Shown here: one piece after another, positions 35,467 through 47,565 of the stretch
Numbering within the stretch: the stretch's first letter is position 1
Layout of the letters: each line of letters starts with the position of its first letter
From: Elymus sibiricus
Lineage: Eukaryota; Streptophyta; Magnoliopsida; Poales; Poaceae
Assembly: GCA_039707655.1 (NCBI GenBank)
Contig: CM077666.1
Span: 396,819,886-396,883,885 of the forward strand
Reading direction: 5' to 3'
DNA: 64,000 nucleotides
Notes under the pieces: model-generated
The model's input: the letters and a program-made list of their open reading frames with translations, nothing else
Databases searched by the model: none
Told to the model about the DNA's origin: nothing
Position numbers and translations under genes: made by a program

Positions 35467-38400
35467 TGTGACAGCCCGAGACCGATGCTCCAGATGCCTT
35501 CCGTTCTATTTCATTGTCGCCGCGTTAATTTTGGCTTGTTGCATTTCATCATGTCATCATGCCATCATGCCACCATTTTAAAACTCAAATAAATAAATTG
35601 ATCTTTGATCCATTTAAATTGAGGGAATTCACGTGGTGATTTCTCTTTAAAACATATCCTCCCAATATTTAGGGAGCTATTATAAAATATTCCAGTAATT
35701 TGGAATTAACCACAACCCACTTGCAATTTAATTCCATGCATTTTGTGCTTCAAGTTTGTTCTCCAAACTTTTCCAAAAATTCATTTTCCATTTACCGAGG
35801 CTCCTCCAAAAGTCTCAACATTTTTGGGCCTTCCAAACACCCACTTCCTATTCGAACCCATTTGAATTAAATTCAAATGAGTTCGAATTCAACTTCACGT
35901 GCATGCTCATTTCTATTTTTCTTGGATCAAGCTCATTTTATGAGTCCAGGAAAATTGGCCTCCTGCCCAAAAATTCTTCCTCTAAATCTTTTCTTTTCTC
36001 CCTTTTCTTTCTTTCTATTTTTTCTGTTAATGAAAAAAAAGGAAGAGAGAAAGAGGGAGAGGAAGCCCAGCCAACAGTCAGCCCCTAGGCCCAGCCACCT
36101 TCTTCTTCTAACCCTAGCCAGCCCAAAGCCCACCTGGAGCTCTCCTTATCCCCTCGCTCCCGCAGCAATCGATCCCCTCCACTCTCTCCCTCGTCTCTCT
36201 CCCCCGTGCGCCGCCACTCGCGCACAGAGAGGGCTCGCGCCCGGCCTCCCGCTCGCCGCCGCCCGGAGCGCCTCACCGCCGCCGCGCCACGCCAGGCCAC
36301 GCCGCCTCCCATCGCGACCCGCCGTCTTCGCACCGCCGCCGGCAACCCGCCTCACCTCACCGGGTCCCGCCGCCGCCGCAGCGAGCTCCCGTGCGAGCTC
36401 AGCCCGCAGCTCAGCTCGCCGGATGGCCATGGCGCCACCGCTCCTGCTTGCCACCGTGTTTGCCTACTCCGGCCTCCCCTACACGCGTCCTCCCCCGGAC
36501 CCCTTCCTGCCTCGTCCAGCAGCGCAGCTGCATCGCGCCCGATCCCCATCGCACACCCACATCGCCGCCGTCCTTGGCCCCGCAGGTCACCGTGCTGCAC
36601 CTCGCCGCGCCTCTCCTCTGCTCGCGGGCCCTGCCACCGAGTGCCGCGCGCCGCCCGTCTCCCTCCATCGCGAGCGCCTCTGCTCCGCCCTGAACCTCGC
36701 CCTGCCTCCCTATGCAGCAGCCACCATGGACGCCTCCTGCTGCTGTGCTCGCATCGCCCTGCTGCCGCTTCGGCCAGGAACAATCACCAGGACCACAGCC
36801 TCGCCCCTGCCCGCTTATGCCTCTGCTCGACCGTGGAGCCTCACCACCGCCGCAGGCCTCTGTTGCCGCCTTCCCTGATCGGCGTCTCGGCCTTGCTGCT
36901 GCTGCAAGACCACCACGGCGCTATCATGGAGCCACTGTACCATCGCCAAGACCGAGACCCCAAGTACCCTGATGACCATCACTTGCTGCTGCCCCTTTTG
37001 TCGTTGCCAAGACCCCCGAATCAAGGACGCCAAAACCCTTCCGTGGATGGACGACAAGTACCTTTACCGCCTTCTCTGGAATCGCCCAGTACCTCGACGC
37101 CCGACGCCTAGTATGACTACCGCCGATGCCGCAAGGACACTGAGTACGACTACACCGGCGATGCGCCAAGTTCCATCACCGATGACCCCGGGCATCTGTC
37201 TATGTGTGTGTGTACCACTACCGTTGTCGTGGATCCGACAAGATCGCGAGTACCACTACTTCCTCTACCATCGCCGTGAACCGCTTCCGGAACATGTACC
37301 ACTACCATTGCCGTGTACCCCTACTTCCCTCAACGAGCTCGCTCCACCCCGAATCGCACGGTTGGAAGGTATAACCCCGAGACGACCGCACGTGGATGAA
37401 TGCATGTCTTGCATGAGATGCTTGCGTTTGCATCATATGTGATTGTTGTGTGCATGTTCCCTGTTTTCATGCCACCAACGTGTGGGACACCCGGTTACGG
37501 GATCACTACGCGTTGCTCTTGCACATCCCGCACATCTCACAATTGTTCTTTTGCACCGGTATCTCGACGAGCTACCGAAACTGGTATGTTGCCGTGGCAT
37601 CATTTCTGTTATCGCCGCCGTGGCATCATTTCTGTTATCGCCGCCGTGGCACCCATTTCTTTCCGCCATGGCGACAAATGCTCCATATCATTTTATGCCA
37701 CCATTTTCATAAAATTGCATACAACTTGAATATGTCATTCTCATGCATGTTAACAACATTTAAATTATTGTTTGCATTAAAATTCCTAAATCACTTGCTA
37801 AAATGGTTTATTTCATATCTAAGCAACCATAGCTTCGAATTAAATGAACGTTCTATGTAAGTGGTCTAGAAAAATGTGTAGATTAACATGGTGCTATTAA
37901 TTTGCATGTTTAACAACTTTAAAATTGTGTTTTAGGCAGAACAGTACCAAATTCGAAAATTGCATATGGGGATTTTCCGGAATTGTTATTTGTTGTTTCC
38001 GGCCTCATTTAAATTGCCTAGATAGGTAGTTTAATTTTGCTTCACCTCTTGCCATGATTAACAACATTTAATATTGTTGAGTAGCATAAACAAGAGTGAA
38101 CTAAACATTGGAATGTGGAGTTTCGTCAATATGCAACTCGTTACATATTGAGCTTCACTTAATGTGTAGTATTTGGTTGTGCATCTTGCCATGTCATGCA
38201 TCCTTAAACTTGACATGCATCATACTTGGTTGTGCATCGTGCCATGTTTATGCTTGTTTGTTTACCATGTTGTTTGCTTCTTTCCGGTTGTGCTTCTTCT
38301 CGATAGTCCGGTTTCGTTCCGGAGTTGTGAGGATTCATTCGTCTACGCTTGTTCGTCTACTTCATGGATTCAGTCTTCTTCCTAGCAGGATTTCAGGCAA

Positions 38401-40049
38401 GATGACCATTACCTTGGATATCACTACTATATTTGCTTGCTAGTTGTCTCGATGCTATCGCCATGTCTCGCTACCTACCACTTGTTTGTCAGCCTCCCAA
38501 ATTGCCATGAAACAGCCTCTAACCTTTCACCATCCCAGCAAACCGTTGTTTGGCTATGTTACCGCTTTGCTCAGCCCCTCTTATAGCGTTGTTAGTTGCA
38601 GGTGCAGTTTCAGGTTGTTCCATGTTGGAACATGGATATCATGGGATATCACAATATCTCTTATTTAATTAATGCATCTATATACTTGGTAATGGGTGGA
38701 AGGCTCGGCCTTTTGCCTGGTGTTTTGTTCCACTCATGCCGCCCTAGTTTCCGTAATACCGGTGTTATGTTCCTTGATGAGCGCTTCTAACACATGTGGG
38801 GCATATGGGAACCCCCCTGTTCATTCGTTTTAGGATAAACTTCTCCAGCAAGGCCCAACTTTGGTTTTAACATTTGCCAACATAATAATACTGAATTAAA
38901 TAATTAATTTTGCATAGGGCGTCATGAACCCGAGGATTCTTAATTCAACATAATACAGGTGGGCCAGTGCTGATGGTGCTGGTCCGAATTTGTCAACCGC
39001 CGGTGGCCGCCAGGGGCAACTCTGGAATTGGCCTACCGGAAGTTTGGACGACCCGGTCGTGTCCTGAGAACGAGATACGCGGCTCCTATCGGGATCGTCA
39101 ACACGCCGGGAGGTCTTGCTGGTTTAGTTTTACCTTTTACGAGTGACTTGTCCATCGGGATTCCTGTATCGTAAGCATCGTGTTATCATGGTGTGAGGAT
39201 GTTCCATCGGATGCGTGTGGTAATTTATAATGGACTACTTGGAGCACCCCTGCAGGGTTAAATCTTTCGGAGAGCCGTGCTCGCGGTTATGTGGCGACTT
39301 GGAAATTTATAACCTCCGGTTGTAGAGAACTTGACACTAAATCTAATTAAAATACACCAACCACGTGCGTAACCGTGATCGTCTCTTTTCGAGGGAGTTC
39401 GGGAAGAGAACACGGTGGGGTTATGTTTGTACTCGTAAGTAGGTGTTCAGGATCACTTCTTGGCCATTATTAGTTTGCGACCGTTATGCGTAGTTACTCT
39501 TCTTATTCTTGTACTCGTAAGTTAGCCACCATACAATGCTTAGTGCTTGCTGCAACCTCACCACTTATCCATTCCATACCCATTAAGCTTTGTTAGTCTT
39601 GATACCCATGGTAATGGGATTGCTGAGTCCTCGTGGCTCACAGATTACTACAACAACAGGTGCAGGTACAGGTAAAGCGATGATTTGGCGTGAGAGCGAT
39701 GCATGTTTGATTTTGGAGTTCTTCTTCTGCTTCTTCTTCTTCGTCGATCATAGCATGGGTTCCCGGTTGGCAGCCTGGGATTAGCAGGGTGGATGTCGTT
39801 CTTCTTTTTCGTTTGATTTCATCCGTAGTCGGATCCTGCTCTTCTGTATGATGATTGCTATGAATTGATGTATTGATGTATTCATGCTGTAGCTTGTGGC
39901 GAGTGTAAGCCTCTATCTGGTATTCTCATCTATTCAGTACATGGTATGTTGTAATGATATCCACCTTGCGAAGCGCCTTCGATATGCGCTTCTATCCTTA
40001 GTGGAGCTTCCGAGTTCCTTGAGGATAGAACCGCATATTGGGCGTGACA
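35467..40049 (+). mobile_element. Solo LTR, 4.58 kb, of a long-LTR Gypsy element
   Basis: Target duplication CCAAA is exact (35462-35466 and 40050-40054). The unit starts TGTGACAGCCCGAGACC and ends GGGCGTGACA, with no primer site or coding interior. It is organised like the chromovirus LTR (similar start, GC-rich CT-biased block at 36080-37350, later GGACTACTTGGAGCAC and CCCTGCAGGGTTA), so it belongs to a related family. A solo LTR results from recombination between two LTRs. Long proline/arginine-rich open frames at 35877-37111 on both strands are compositional. Confidence 0.9.
37594..37660. repeat. 26-bp tandem repeat in the solo LTR
   Basis: Two identical 26-bp units start at 37594 and 37620 and share GTGGCATCATTTCTGTTATC. 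A third diverged copy follows from 37646. Confidence 0.9.
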
Positions 40050-40423
40050 CCAAAGTCTTTGTGTGATGTGCTAGGTCTCACCGACATGGATCCTTGTTCC
40101 CTTAATTTGCATCTTGCGGATTCCGCTATTAAAAAGCCCTTGGGTAGAATAAATGATGTGCTTGTTCTTGCAAATAGAAATTATGTGCCCGTGGACTTTA
40201 TTGTTCTTGATATTGAATGCAATCCTTCTTGCCCCATAATACTTGGTAGGCCTTTTCTATGAACAATTGGTGCTATTATTGATATATGAAAGAAGGTAAT
40301 ATAAGATTTCAATTTCCATTAAAAAAAGGGATGGAACACTTCCCTAGAAAGAGAATTAAGGCACCTTATGAATCTATTATGAGGGCCACCTATGGAATTA
40401 ACTTGAAGGATGACAACACTTGA

Positions 40424-42684
40424 AACTATGCATTATGCCTAGCTAGGGGCATAAAACAATAGCGCTTGTTTGGAGGCAACCCAATGAATAAAATAAATTT
40501 TTGTTTTTACTTTCTATTCTTGAGTGTTTACACAATTATAGCCACTATTATGATTGTATTTTTATGTTTTAATTAGTGTTTGTGCCAAGTAATGCCTTTG
40601 GGATGATGTTGACGATAGTATAATTGATGCTGTTTGGAAAACAGAAAGTTTTACGTGCAGTGCTAGAATTTTAATTCTGTACTGGAGAGTCAAAAAAAAT
40701 CTGAATTTTTTACACAGTATTGTAATATGAATTTTTTATGTTGTACTAATTTTTCAGAATTTTCGGAGCTACAGAAATATGTCTTTTAAATAGATCTTTA
40801 CAGACTGTTCTATTTTAGACAGGTTCTGTTGTTGTTGCATAGTATTTTGATGAATCTATGGATCGTATCGGGGGGTATGAGTCATGGAGAAGTTGGAGTA
40901 CAGTAGCATTAAGCCAATATTAAATATGAATCAATTTACAACAATACCTAAAGTTTAAGATTTCTTTGTTATACTAACGGATCTCACGAGGTTTTTGTTG
41001 AGTTTTGTGTGCTGAAGTTTTCAAGTTTTGGGTGAGACTACGATGGATAAAGGAATAAGGAGCGGCAAGAGCCTAAGCTTGGGGATGCCCAAGGCACCCC
41101 AAGGTAATATTCAAGGAAGACTCAAGCGTCTAAGCTTGGGGATGCCCCGGAAGGCATCCCCTCTTTCGTCTACAATCTATCGGTAACTCACTTGGAGCTA
41201 TATTTTTATTCATCACATGATATGTGTTTTACTTGGAGTGTCTTGTGATATAGTTTGTTTGCTTTTTAGTGTGTCACAATCATCTTTGCTGAACACACCT
41301 TTTTGAGAGGGACACACATTATTCGTGATTTGTTAGAATACTCTATGTGCTTCACTTATATCTTTTGAGCTAGGCAGTTGCTCTAGTGCTTCCCTTATAT
41401 CTTTTAGAGCACGGCGGTGGTTATATTTTAAAGAAATAGTTGCACTCTCATGCTTCACTTATATATTTTTGAGAGTCTAATGATTAGCAATGGTAACATG
41501 CACGGGTTATGAATTTGGTCCTGATATGATAGGTATTCAAGAGGGATATAATAAAAACTTTCATGTAGATCACTGAATATGATAAGTTTAATTCCTTGCA
41601 ATAGTTTTGCGATATTAAGATGGTAATATGTGGGAGGTGCTAGTAGATAATTGTGGCTTAGTAAGAATATAGGTGTTAAGGTTTGTGATTCCCGAAGCAT
41701 GCACGTATGGTCTGTCGTTATGCTAACAAGTTGGAGCATGATTTATTCTTGATTGTCTTCCTTTGTGTGGTGGTCGGGGGCGCGCGATGGTTAAATCCTA
41801 CCAACCTCCCGCCTAGGGGCATGCGTAGTAGTACTTTTCTTTGAGGGCTAATAAACTTTCGCAATAAGTATGTGAGTTCTTTATGACTAATGTGAGTCCA
41901 TGGATTATACGCACTCTCACCCTTCCGCAATTTGCTAGCCTCTTCGGTACCGTGCATTGCCCTTTCTCACATCGAGAGTTGGTGCAAACTTCGCCGGTGC
42001 ATCCAAACCCCGTGATATGATACGCTCTATCACACATAAGCCCCTTTATATCTTCCTCAAAACAGCCACCATACCTACCTATCATGGCATTTCTATAGCC
42101 ATTCCGAGATATATTGCCATGCAACTTCCACCGTTCCATTTTTATGACACACATCGTCATTGTCATATTGCTTTGCATGATCATATAGCTGACATAGTAT
42201 TTGTGGCTTAGCCACTGTTCATCATTTTTATACATGTTACGCTAGCATCATTGTACATCTTGGTACACTGCCAGAGGCATTCATATAGAGTCATATTTTT
42301 GTTCTACTATCGAGTTGTAATATTGAGTTGTAAGTAAATAAAAGTGTGATGATCATCATTATTAGAGCATTATCCCAGTGAGGAAAGGATGATGGAGACC
42401 ATGATTCCCCCACAAGTCGGGATGAGACTCCGGACAAAAAAAAGAGAGAGAAAAAAAGAGAGGCCAAAAAGAGCCACAAAAAAATGAAATGAGAGAAAAA
42501 GAGAGAAGGGGCAATGTTACTATCCTTTTTCCACACTTGTGCTTCAGAGTAGCACCATGTTTTTCATATAGAGAGTCTCCTAGTTTGTCACTTTCATATA
42601 CTAGTGAGAATTTTTCATTATAGAACTTGGCTTGTATATTCCGATGATGGGCTTCCTCAAATGCCTGAGGTCTTCATGAGCAAG
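40424..42684 (+). other. Element B 3' non-coding region, first part
   Basis: It has the post-ORF hairpins (40434-40485), PPT-like motifs near 41076 and 41133 with hairpin 41138-41161, and the CTTCACTTATAT repeats. Small open frames on both strands (41813-42235) also exist in element C at 46793-47173 but without evidence of constraint. Element C interrupts at GCAAG (42680-42684). Confidence 0.7.
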
Positions 42685-44234
42685 TGATACGTCTCCAACG
42701 TATCTATAATTTTTGATTGTTCCATGCTATTATAGTATCAATCTTGGATGTTTTTATATGCAATTATATATCATTTTTTGGGACTAACCTATTAACCTAG
42801 TGCCCAGTGCCAGTTGCTGTTTTCTGCTTGTTTTTGGCTTTTCAGAGAAACAGTACCAAATGAAGTCCAAATGCCACGAAACTTTTTGGAGATTTTTTTC
42901 TGGACAAAAGAAACCTTGGAAGCTTCAGGAGGAGGCCAGAAGCCTCACGGAGGCTTCACAAGGCAACAGGACGCGCCCCAGGGGGGCGCGCCGTGTTGCC
43001 TTGTGGGGCCCATGTGACTCTGTTTGACCTAATTCCACTTCTATAAATTCACAAATATTGGGAAACCCCCAGAGAGCCAGAAGAGAAAACCTTTCCACCG
43101 CCGCAAGCCTCTGTTCTTCCGTGATCCCATCTGGAATCCTTTTCTGGTACTCTGCCAGAGGGGGAATCGATCATGGAGGGCTTCTACATCAACCTTGCTA
43201 CCCTCCGATGATGTGTGAGTAGTTTACCACAGACCTACGGGTCCATAGCTAGTAGCTAGATGGCTTCTTCTCTCTCTTTGATCTTCAATACAATGTTCTC
43301 CTTGATGTTCTTGGAGTTCTATCCGATGTAATCTTCTTATGCGGTGTGTTTGTTGGGATCCGATGAATTGTGAGTTTATGATCAGATTATTCATGAGAAA
43401 TATTTGAGTCTTCTCTGAACTCTTTTATGCATGATTGTTATAGCTTTGTATTTCTCTCTGATCTATCGGTTTAGTTTGGCCTACTAGATTGATTTATCTT
43501 GCAATGGGAGAGGTGCTTTGTGATGGGTTCAATCTTGCGGTGCTCAATCCCAGTGACAGAAGGGGACATGACACGTATTTGTATTATTTCCATTAAGGAT
43601 AAAAAGATGGGGTTTATTCATATTGCTTGAATTTGCTTCTCTACATCATGTCATCTTGCTTAAGGCGTTACTCTGTTTTTATTAACTTAATACTCTAGAT
43701 GCATGCAGGATAGCGGTCGATGAGTGGAGTAATAGTAGTAGATGCAGGCAGGAGTCGGTCTACTTGTCTCGGGCGTGATGCCTATATACATGATAATTGC
43801 CATGAATCCGTCATAATTATTTGCTATTCTGTCAATTGCCCAACAGTAATTTGTTTACCCACCGTATGTTTCTGTGCTTGAGAGAGAAGCCTCTAGTGAA
43901 AACTATGCCCCCCAGGTCTATCTTTATCATATCAAAAACCTAAAAATACCTTGCTGCAATTTATTTACTTTTATTTTAATTAGTATTTTAGTTTATCTAT
44001 TTACCTCGATAAGATTTAATCCTTGCAAGTAATCGCGAAGAGGATTGACAACTCTCTTATTTGCGTTGGGGGCAAGTGTTTGCTCTTGTGTGTGCAGGTG
44101 CGCTTAACGGAATTTTGCTTGGTTCTCCTACTGGATTGATAACCTTGGTTCTCAACTGAGGGAAATACTTATCTCTACTGTACTGCATCATCCTCTCCTC
44201 TTCGGGGAAATACCAACGCAGACTACAAGTAGCA
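42685..44234 (+). repeat. 5' LTR of element C
   Basis: It is 1550 bp, starts TGATACGTCTCCAACG, has TATAAAT at 43042-43048 and ends AGTAGCA. Confidence 0.92.
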
Positions 44235-44245
44235 GGAACAATTTC

Positions 44246-44263
44246 TGGCGCCGTTGCCGGGGA
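44246..44263 (+). other. Primer-binding site of element C
   Basis: TGGCGCCGTTGCCGGGGA is identical to that of element A. Confidence 0.9.
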
Positions 44264-44466
44264 GACATCATCAAAATTACCAAGTACCTTCGCACAAACT
44301 ATAAATCACTTGCATTTATTTTATTTGCCTTTTCATTTGCATTTGCCTCTCGTTTTCGTCTCCCCCACTTCTAAAACAATTTTGCAAAAAATACAAAAAT
44401 ATTTTGTGTGTTGTATTTGCTTGTGTTGCCATGTGCCTTCTATTTGCTTGCATCTTCGCTTGCTAA

Positions 44467-45333
44467 AAATCTATCGATGTGGATCCTCATCCACTAGCTA
44501 ATCTTTTTAAAAGATCCAATTATGATGAACAAATTGCTAGTGAGTTGAGTGCATTTGATTATCTCTATGAAGTTCTGCTTGAAAATCATGAATCTGAAAA
44601 TTGTGATGAAGTGTTTAATGAAGAAATTTATAAAGTGATTCATGATAGCTCCTTGAATAAAAAGCATGATTGCAATGATTTTATTATAAATTCTATTAAT
44701 GTCAATTGTGTTAATAATATGCAAAACTACAAGCTTGGGGATGATGATTTTCTTATGTCCACTACTTATTGTAATGATCATGATTGGGGTGATGCTTCTT
44801 ATGATCTTGCAAATTTATTTAAGCCTCATGATGAATATGATATTGATAATAATGATTGCAATACTATTGAAAGTGGGTTTGGAAGAGTGTCAACTTTAAG
44901 TAAAAAGAATCCCACATATTCGGAGAGTGTTCAATCTTATGAATTTTTTGATAAAAGTGGGTTTGGAGAGGTCATGACTTTAGTTGATGTTAATCCCACT
45001 ATCTTGGAAGATTATAAAATTTTTATGCATGTGGATCATAGAGAGAATATTGTTTATGCTAGCAATATTGTTGAGTTTGGTTATTATTCTACATGTAATT
45101 ATTATGAGAGAGGAAAATATGGTTGTAGAAATCTTCATATTACTAAATTGCCTCTCATTATGTTGAAATTATTAATGTTTCATTCTTCCTATTTGCATAT
45201 GCTAGAGATTGCTTGTCTTGATAATTTGTTTTCCTATAAAATGCCTATGCATAGGAAGAGGGTTAGACTTAAATGTGTTTGTCACATGTTTTATGATGCT
45301 CTCTTTGTGCTTCAATTCTTGTCTTTCATGTGA
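44467..45333 (+). CDS. Element C ORF, ~285-residue protein of unknown family
   Basis: The frame is open from 44467 to TGA at 45331. No ATG lies near the beginning; a GTG at 44479 starts VDPHPLANLFKRSNYDEQ, so the original start codon may be lost or lie in another exon. The first half is Asp/Asn-rich and acidic. A motif S-G-F-G-x-V-x-T-L followed by NPT occurs twice (44872 and 44956). The same motif stands in element B gag at 35138. The last third is Cys/Tyr/Met-rich (MPMHRKRVRLKCVCHMFYD). It has no gag, protease or polymerase motif. The function is not known. It replaces gag-pro in an otherwise family-standard element. Confidence 0.6.
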   Translation, partial: KSIDVDPHPLANLFKRSNYDEQIASELSAFDYLYEVLLENHESENCDEVFNEEIYKVIHDSSLNKKHDCNDFIINSINVNCVNNMQNYKLGDDDFLMSTTYCNDHDWGDASYDLANLFKPHDEYDIDNNDCNTIESGFGRVSTLSKKNPTYSESVQSYEFFDKSGFGEVMTLVDVNPTILEDYKIFMHVDHRENIVYASNIVEFGYYSTCNYYERGKYGCRNLHITKLPLIMLKLLMFHSSYLHMLEIACLDNLFSYKMPMHRKRVRLKCVCHMFYDALFVLQFLSFM

Positions 45334-47565
45334 GCATCAATAAAATCAAAAGCCTATCCTAATGGCTATAAAGATAGCGCTTGTTGGGAGGCAACCCAAT
45401 GAATAAAATATTTTTTTTGCTTTTACCTTCTATTTTAGTGATTGCACAATTATAGCTTCTGTTATGATTGTATTTTTATGTTTTAATTAGTGTTTGTGCC
45501 AAGTAATGCCTTTGGGATGATTTGGAAGATAGTATGATAGATGCTGTTTGAAAACAGAAACTTTTGTGTCCAGTGCTGGAATTTCTAATTTTTCTGGAGT
45601 GTCAGAACCTTCTGAATTTTTTACACAGTATTGATATATGAATTTCACACGATGTCCTAATTTTTCAGAATTTTTGGAGTTACAGAAGTATGACCATAAT
45701 TCAGATCTTTACAGACTATTCTGTTTTAGACAGATTCTGTTTTTGTTGCATAGTTTGTTTATTTTAATGAATCTATGGATCGTATCGGAGGGTATGAGTC
45801 ATGGAGAAGTTGGAGTACAGTAGCATTATTCCAATATTAAATATTAATCAATTTACAACAGTACCTATAGTTAAAGATTTATTTGTTATACTAACGGATC
45901 TCATGAGGTCTCTGTTGAGTTTTGTGTGCTGAAGTTTTCAAGTTTTGGGTGAGACTACGATGGATAAAGGAATAAGGAACGGCAAGAGCCTAAGCTTGGG
46001 GATGCCCAAGGCACCCCAAGGTAATATTCAAGGAAGACTAAAGCGTCTAAGCTTGGGGATGCCCCGGAAGGCATCCCCTCTTTCGTCTACAATCTATCGG
46101 TAACTCACTTGGAGTTATATTTTTATTCATCACATGATATGTGTTTTACTTAGAGCGTCTTGTGATATAGTTTGTTTGCTTTTTAGTTTGTCACAATCAC
46201 ACCTTTTTGAGAGGGACACACATTATTCGTGATTTGTTAGAATACTCTAGTGCTTCACTTATATCTTTTAGAGCACGGCGCTGGTTATATTTTAAAGAAA
46301 TAGTTGCACTCTCATGCTTCACTTATATCTTTTTGAGAGTCTCATGATAGCAATGGTAATATGCACGGGTTATGAATTTGGTCCTGATATGATAGGTATT
46401 CAAGAGGGATATAATAAAAACTTTCATGTAGATCACTGAATATGATAAATTTGATTCCTTGCAATAGTTTTGCGATATTAAGATGGTAATATGGGGGATG
46501 TATTAGTAGATAATTGTGGTTTAGTAAGAATAATTGTGTTAAGGTTTGTGATTCCTGAAGCATGCACGTATGATCTGTCGTTATGCTAAGAAGTTGGAGC
46601 ATGATTTATTATTGATTGTCTACCTTATGAGTGGCGGTCGGGGATGAGCGATGGACCTTGTCCTACCAATCTATCCCTCTCGGGGCATGCGTAGTAGTAC
46701 TTTGCTTCGAGGGCTAATAAACTTTCGCAATAAGTATATGAGTTCTTTATGACTAATGTGAGTCCATGGATTATACGCACTCTCACCCTTCCTCAATTTG
46801 CTAGCCTCTTCGGTACCGTGCATTGCCCTTTCTCACATCGAGAGTTGGTGCAAACTTCGCCGGTGCATCCAAACCCTGTGATATGATACGCTCTATCACA
46901 CATAAGCCTCCTTATATCTTCCTCAAAACAGCCACCATACCTACCTATCATGTCATTTCCATAGCCATTCTGAGATATATTGCCATGCAACTTCCACCGT
47001 TCCGTTTTTATGACATACATCATCATTGTCATATTGCTTTGCATGATCATATAGCTGACATAGTATTTGTGGCTCAGCCACCGTTCATCATTGTTATACA
47101 TGTTACGCTAGCATCATTGCACATCCTGGTACACTGCCAGAGGCATTCATATAGAGTCATATTTTTGTTCTAGTATCGAGTTGTAATGTTGAGTTGTAAG
47201 AAATAGAGGTGTGATGATCATCATTATTAGAGCATTGTCCCAGTGAGGTAAGAATGGTGGAGACTAATGAGTCCTCGAAAAAGTGGGGATGAGGTCCATG
47301 AGACCGTTCTAAATAAAAATAAAAATAAAAAGAGGCGAAAAAGAGCCATGAGAAGAAAAAAATGAGAGAAAAAGAGAGAAGGGGCAATGTTACTATCCTT
47401 TTCCACACTTGTGCTTCAGAGTAGCACCATGTTTTTCATATAGAGAGTCTCCTATTTTTTCATTTTCATGTACTAGTGGTAATTTTTCATTATAGAACTT
47501 GGCTTGTATATTCCGATGACGGGCTTCCTCAAATGCCCGAGGTCTCCATGAGCAAGCAAGTTGGA
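45334..47565 (+). other. Element C 3' non-coding region
   Basis: It is co-linear with 40424-42684 of element B: post-ORF hairpin near 45383, PPT-like motifs, hairpin GGGGATGCC-CCGGAA-GGCATCCCC at 46055-46078, and ATGAGCAAGCAAGTTGGATG at the end. It lacks the final ~600 bp that element B keeps at 48262-48867. Confidence 0.7.

Larger units (their letters stand above)
33749..40423 (+). pseudogene. gag-pro: Element B gag-protease, broken; split by a solo LTR
   Basis: Gag would package the element RNA and the protease would process it. The frame starts at ATG 33749 and covers 33749-35466 and 40055-40423. Motifs are LKLFPFSLRDRAKTWFSSLP and NQIMNFKQLEHEHVAQSWER (retrotransposon gag, PF03732-like), an Asn/Tyr-rich stretch, a coiled coil near RVDELARNMDRIAHDVENL, and a protease with active-site-like C-D-L-G-A-S-I-S and the flap/C-terminal I-I-L-G-R-P-F-L. 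Breaks are TGA at codon 9 (33773), TAA at 34709, the 4.58-kb LTR inside the protease, TGA at 40260 and a 2-base frameshift near 40285. Gag lacks a CCHC knuckle. It ends DDNT like the element A ORF. Confidence 0.85.

Noticed and set aside
36050..36420. CpG-island-like promoter of a host gene
   Set aside because: The same kind of island is present in the chromovirus LTRs, so it is a property of the LTR family.
35877..37111. Two long + strand open frames of 333 and 301 codons, and several on the - strand
   Set aside because: They lie in the GC-rich block of a solo LTR bounded by target duplications. Composition (Pro, Arg, Ala) keeps many frames open, and there is no domain or consistent frame.
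41813..42235. 140-codon - strand frame with several cysteines, also seen in element C
   Set aside because: It is shared only because the 3' non-coding regions are homologous. The frame ends at different points in C and is absent in A, so there is no sign of selection.
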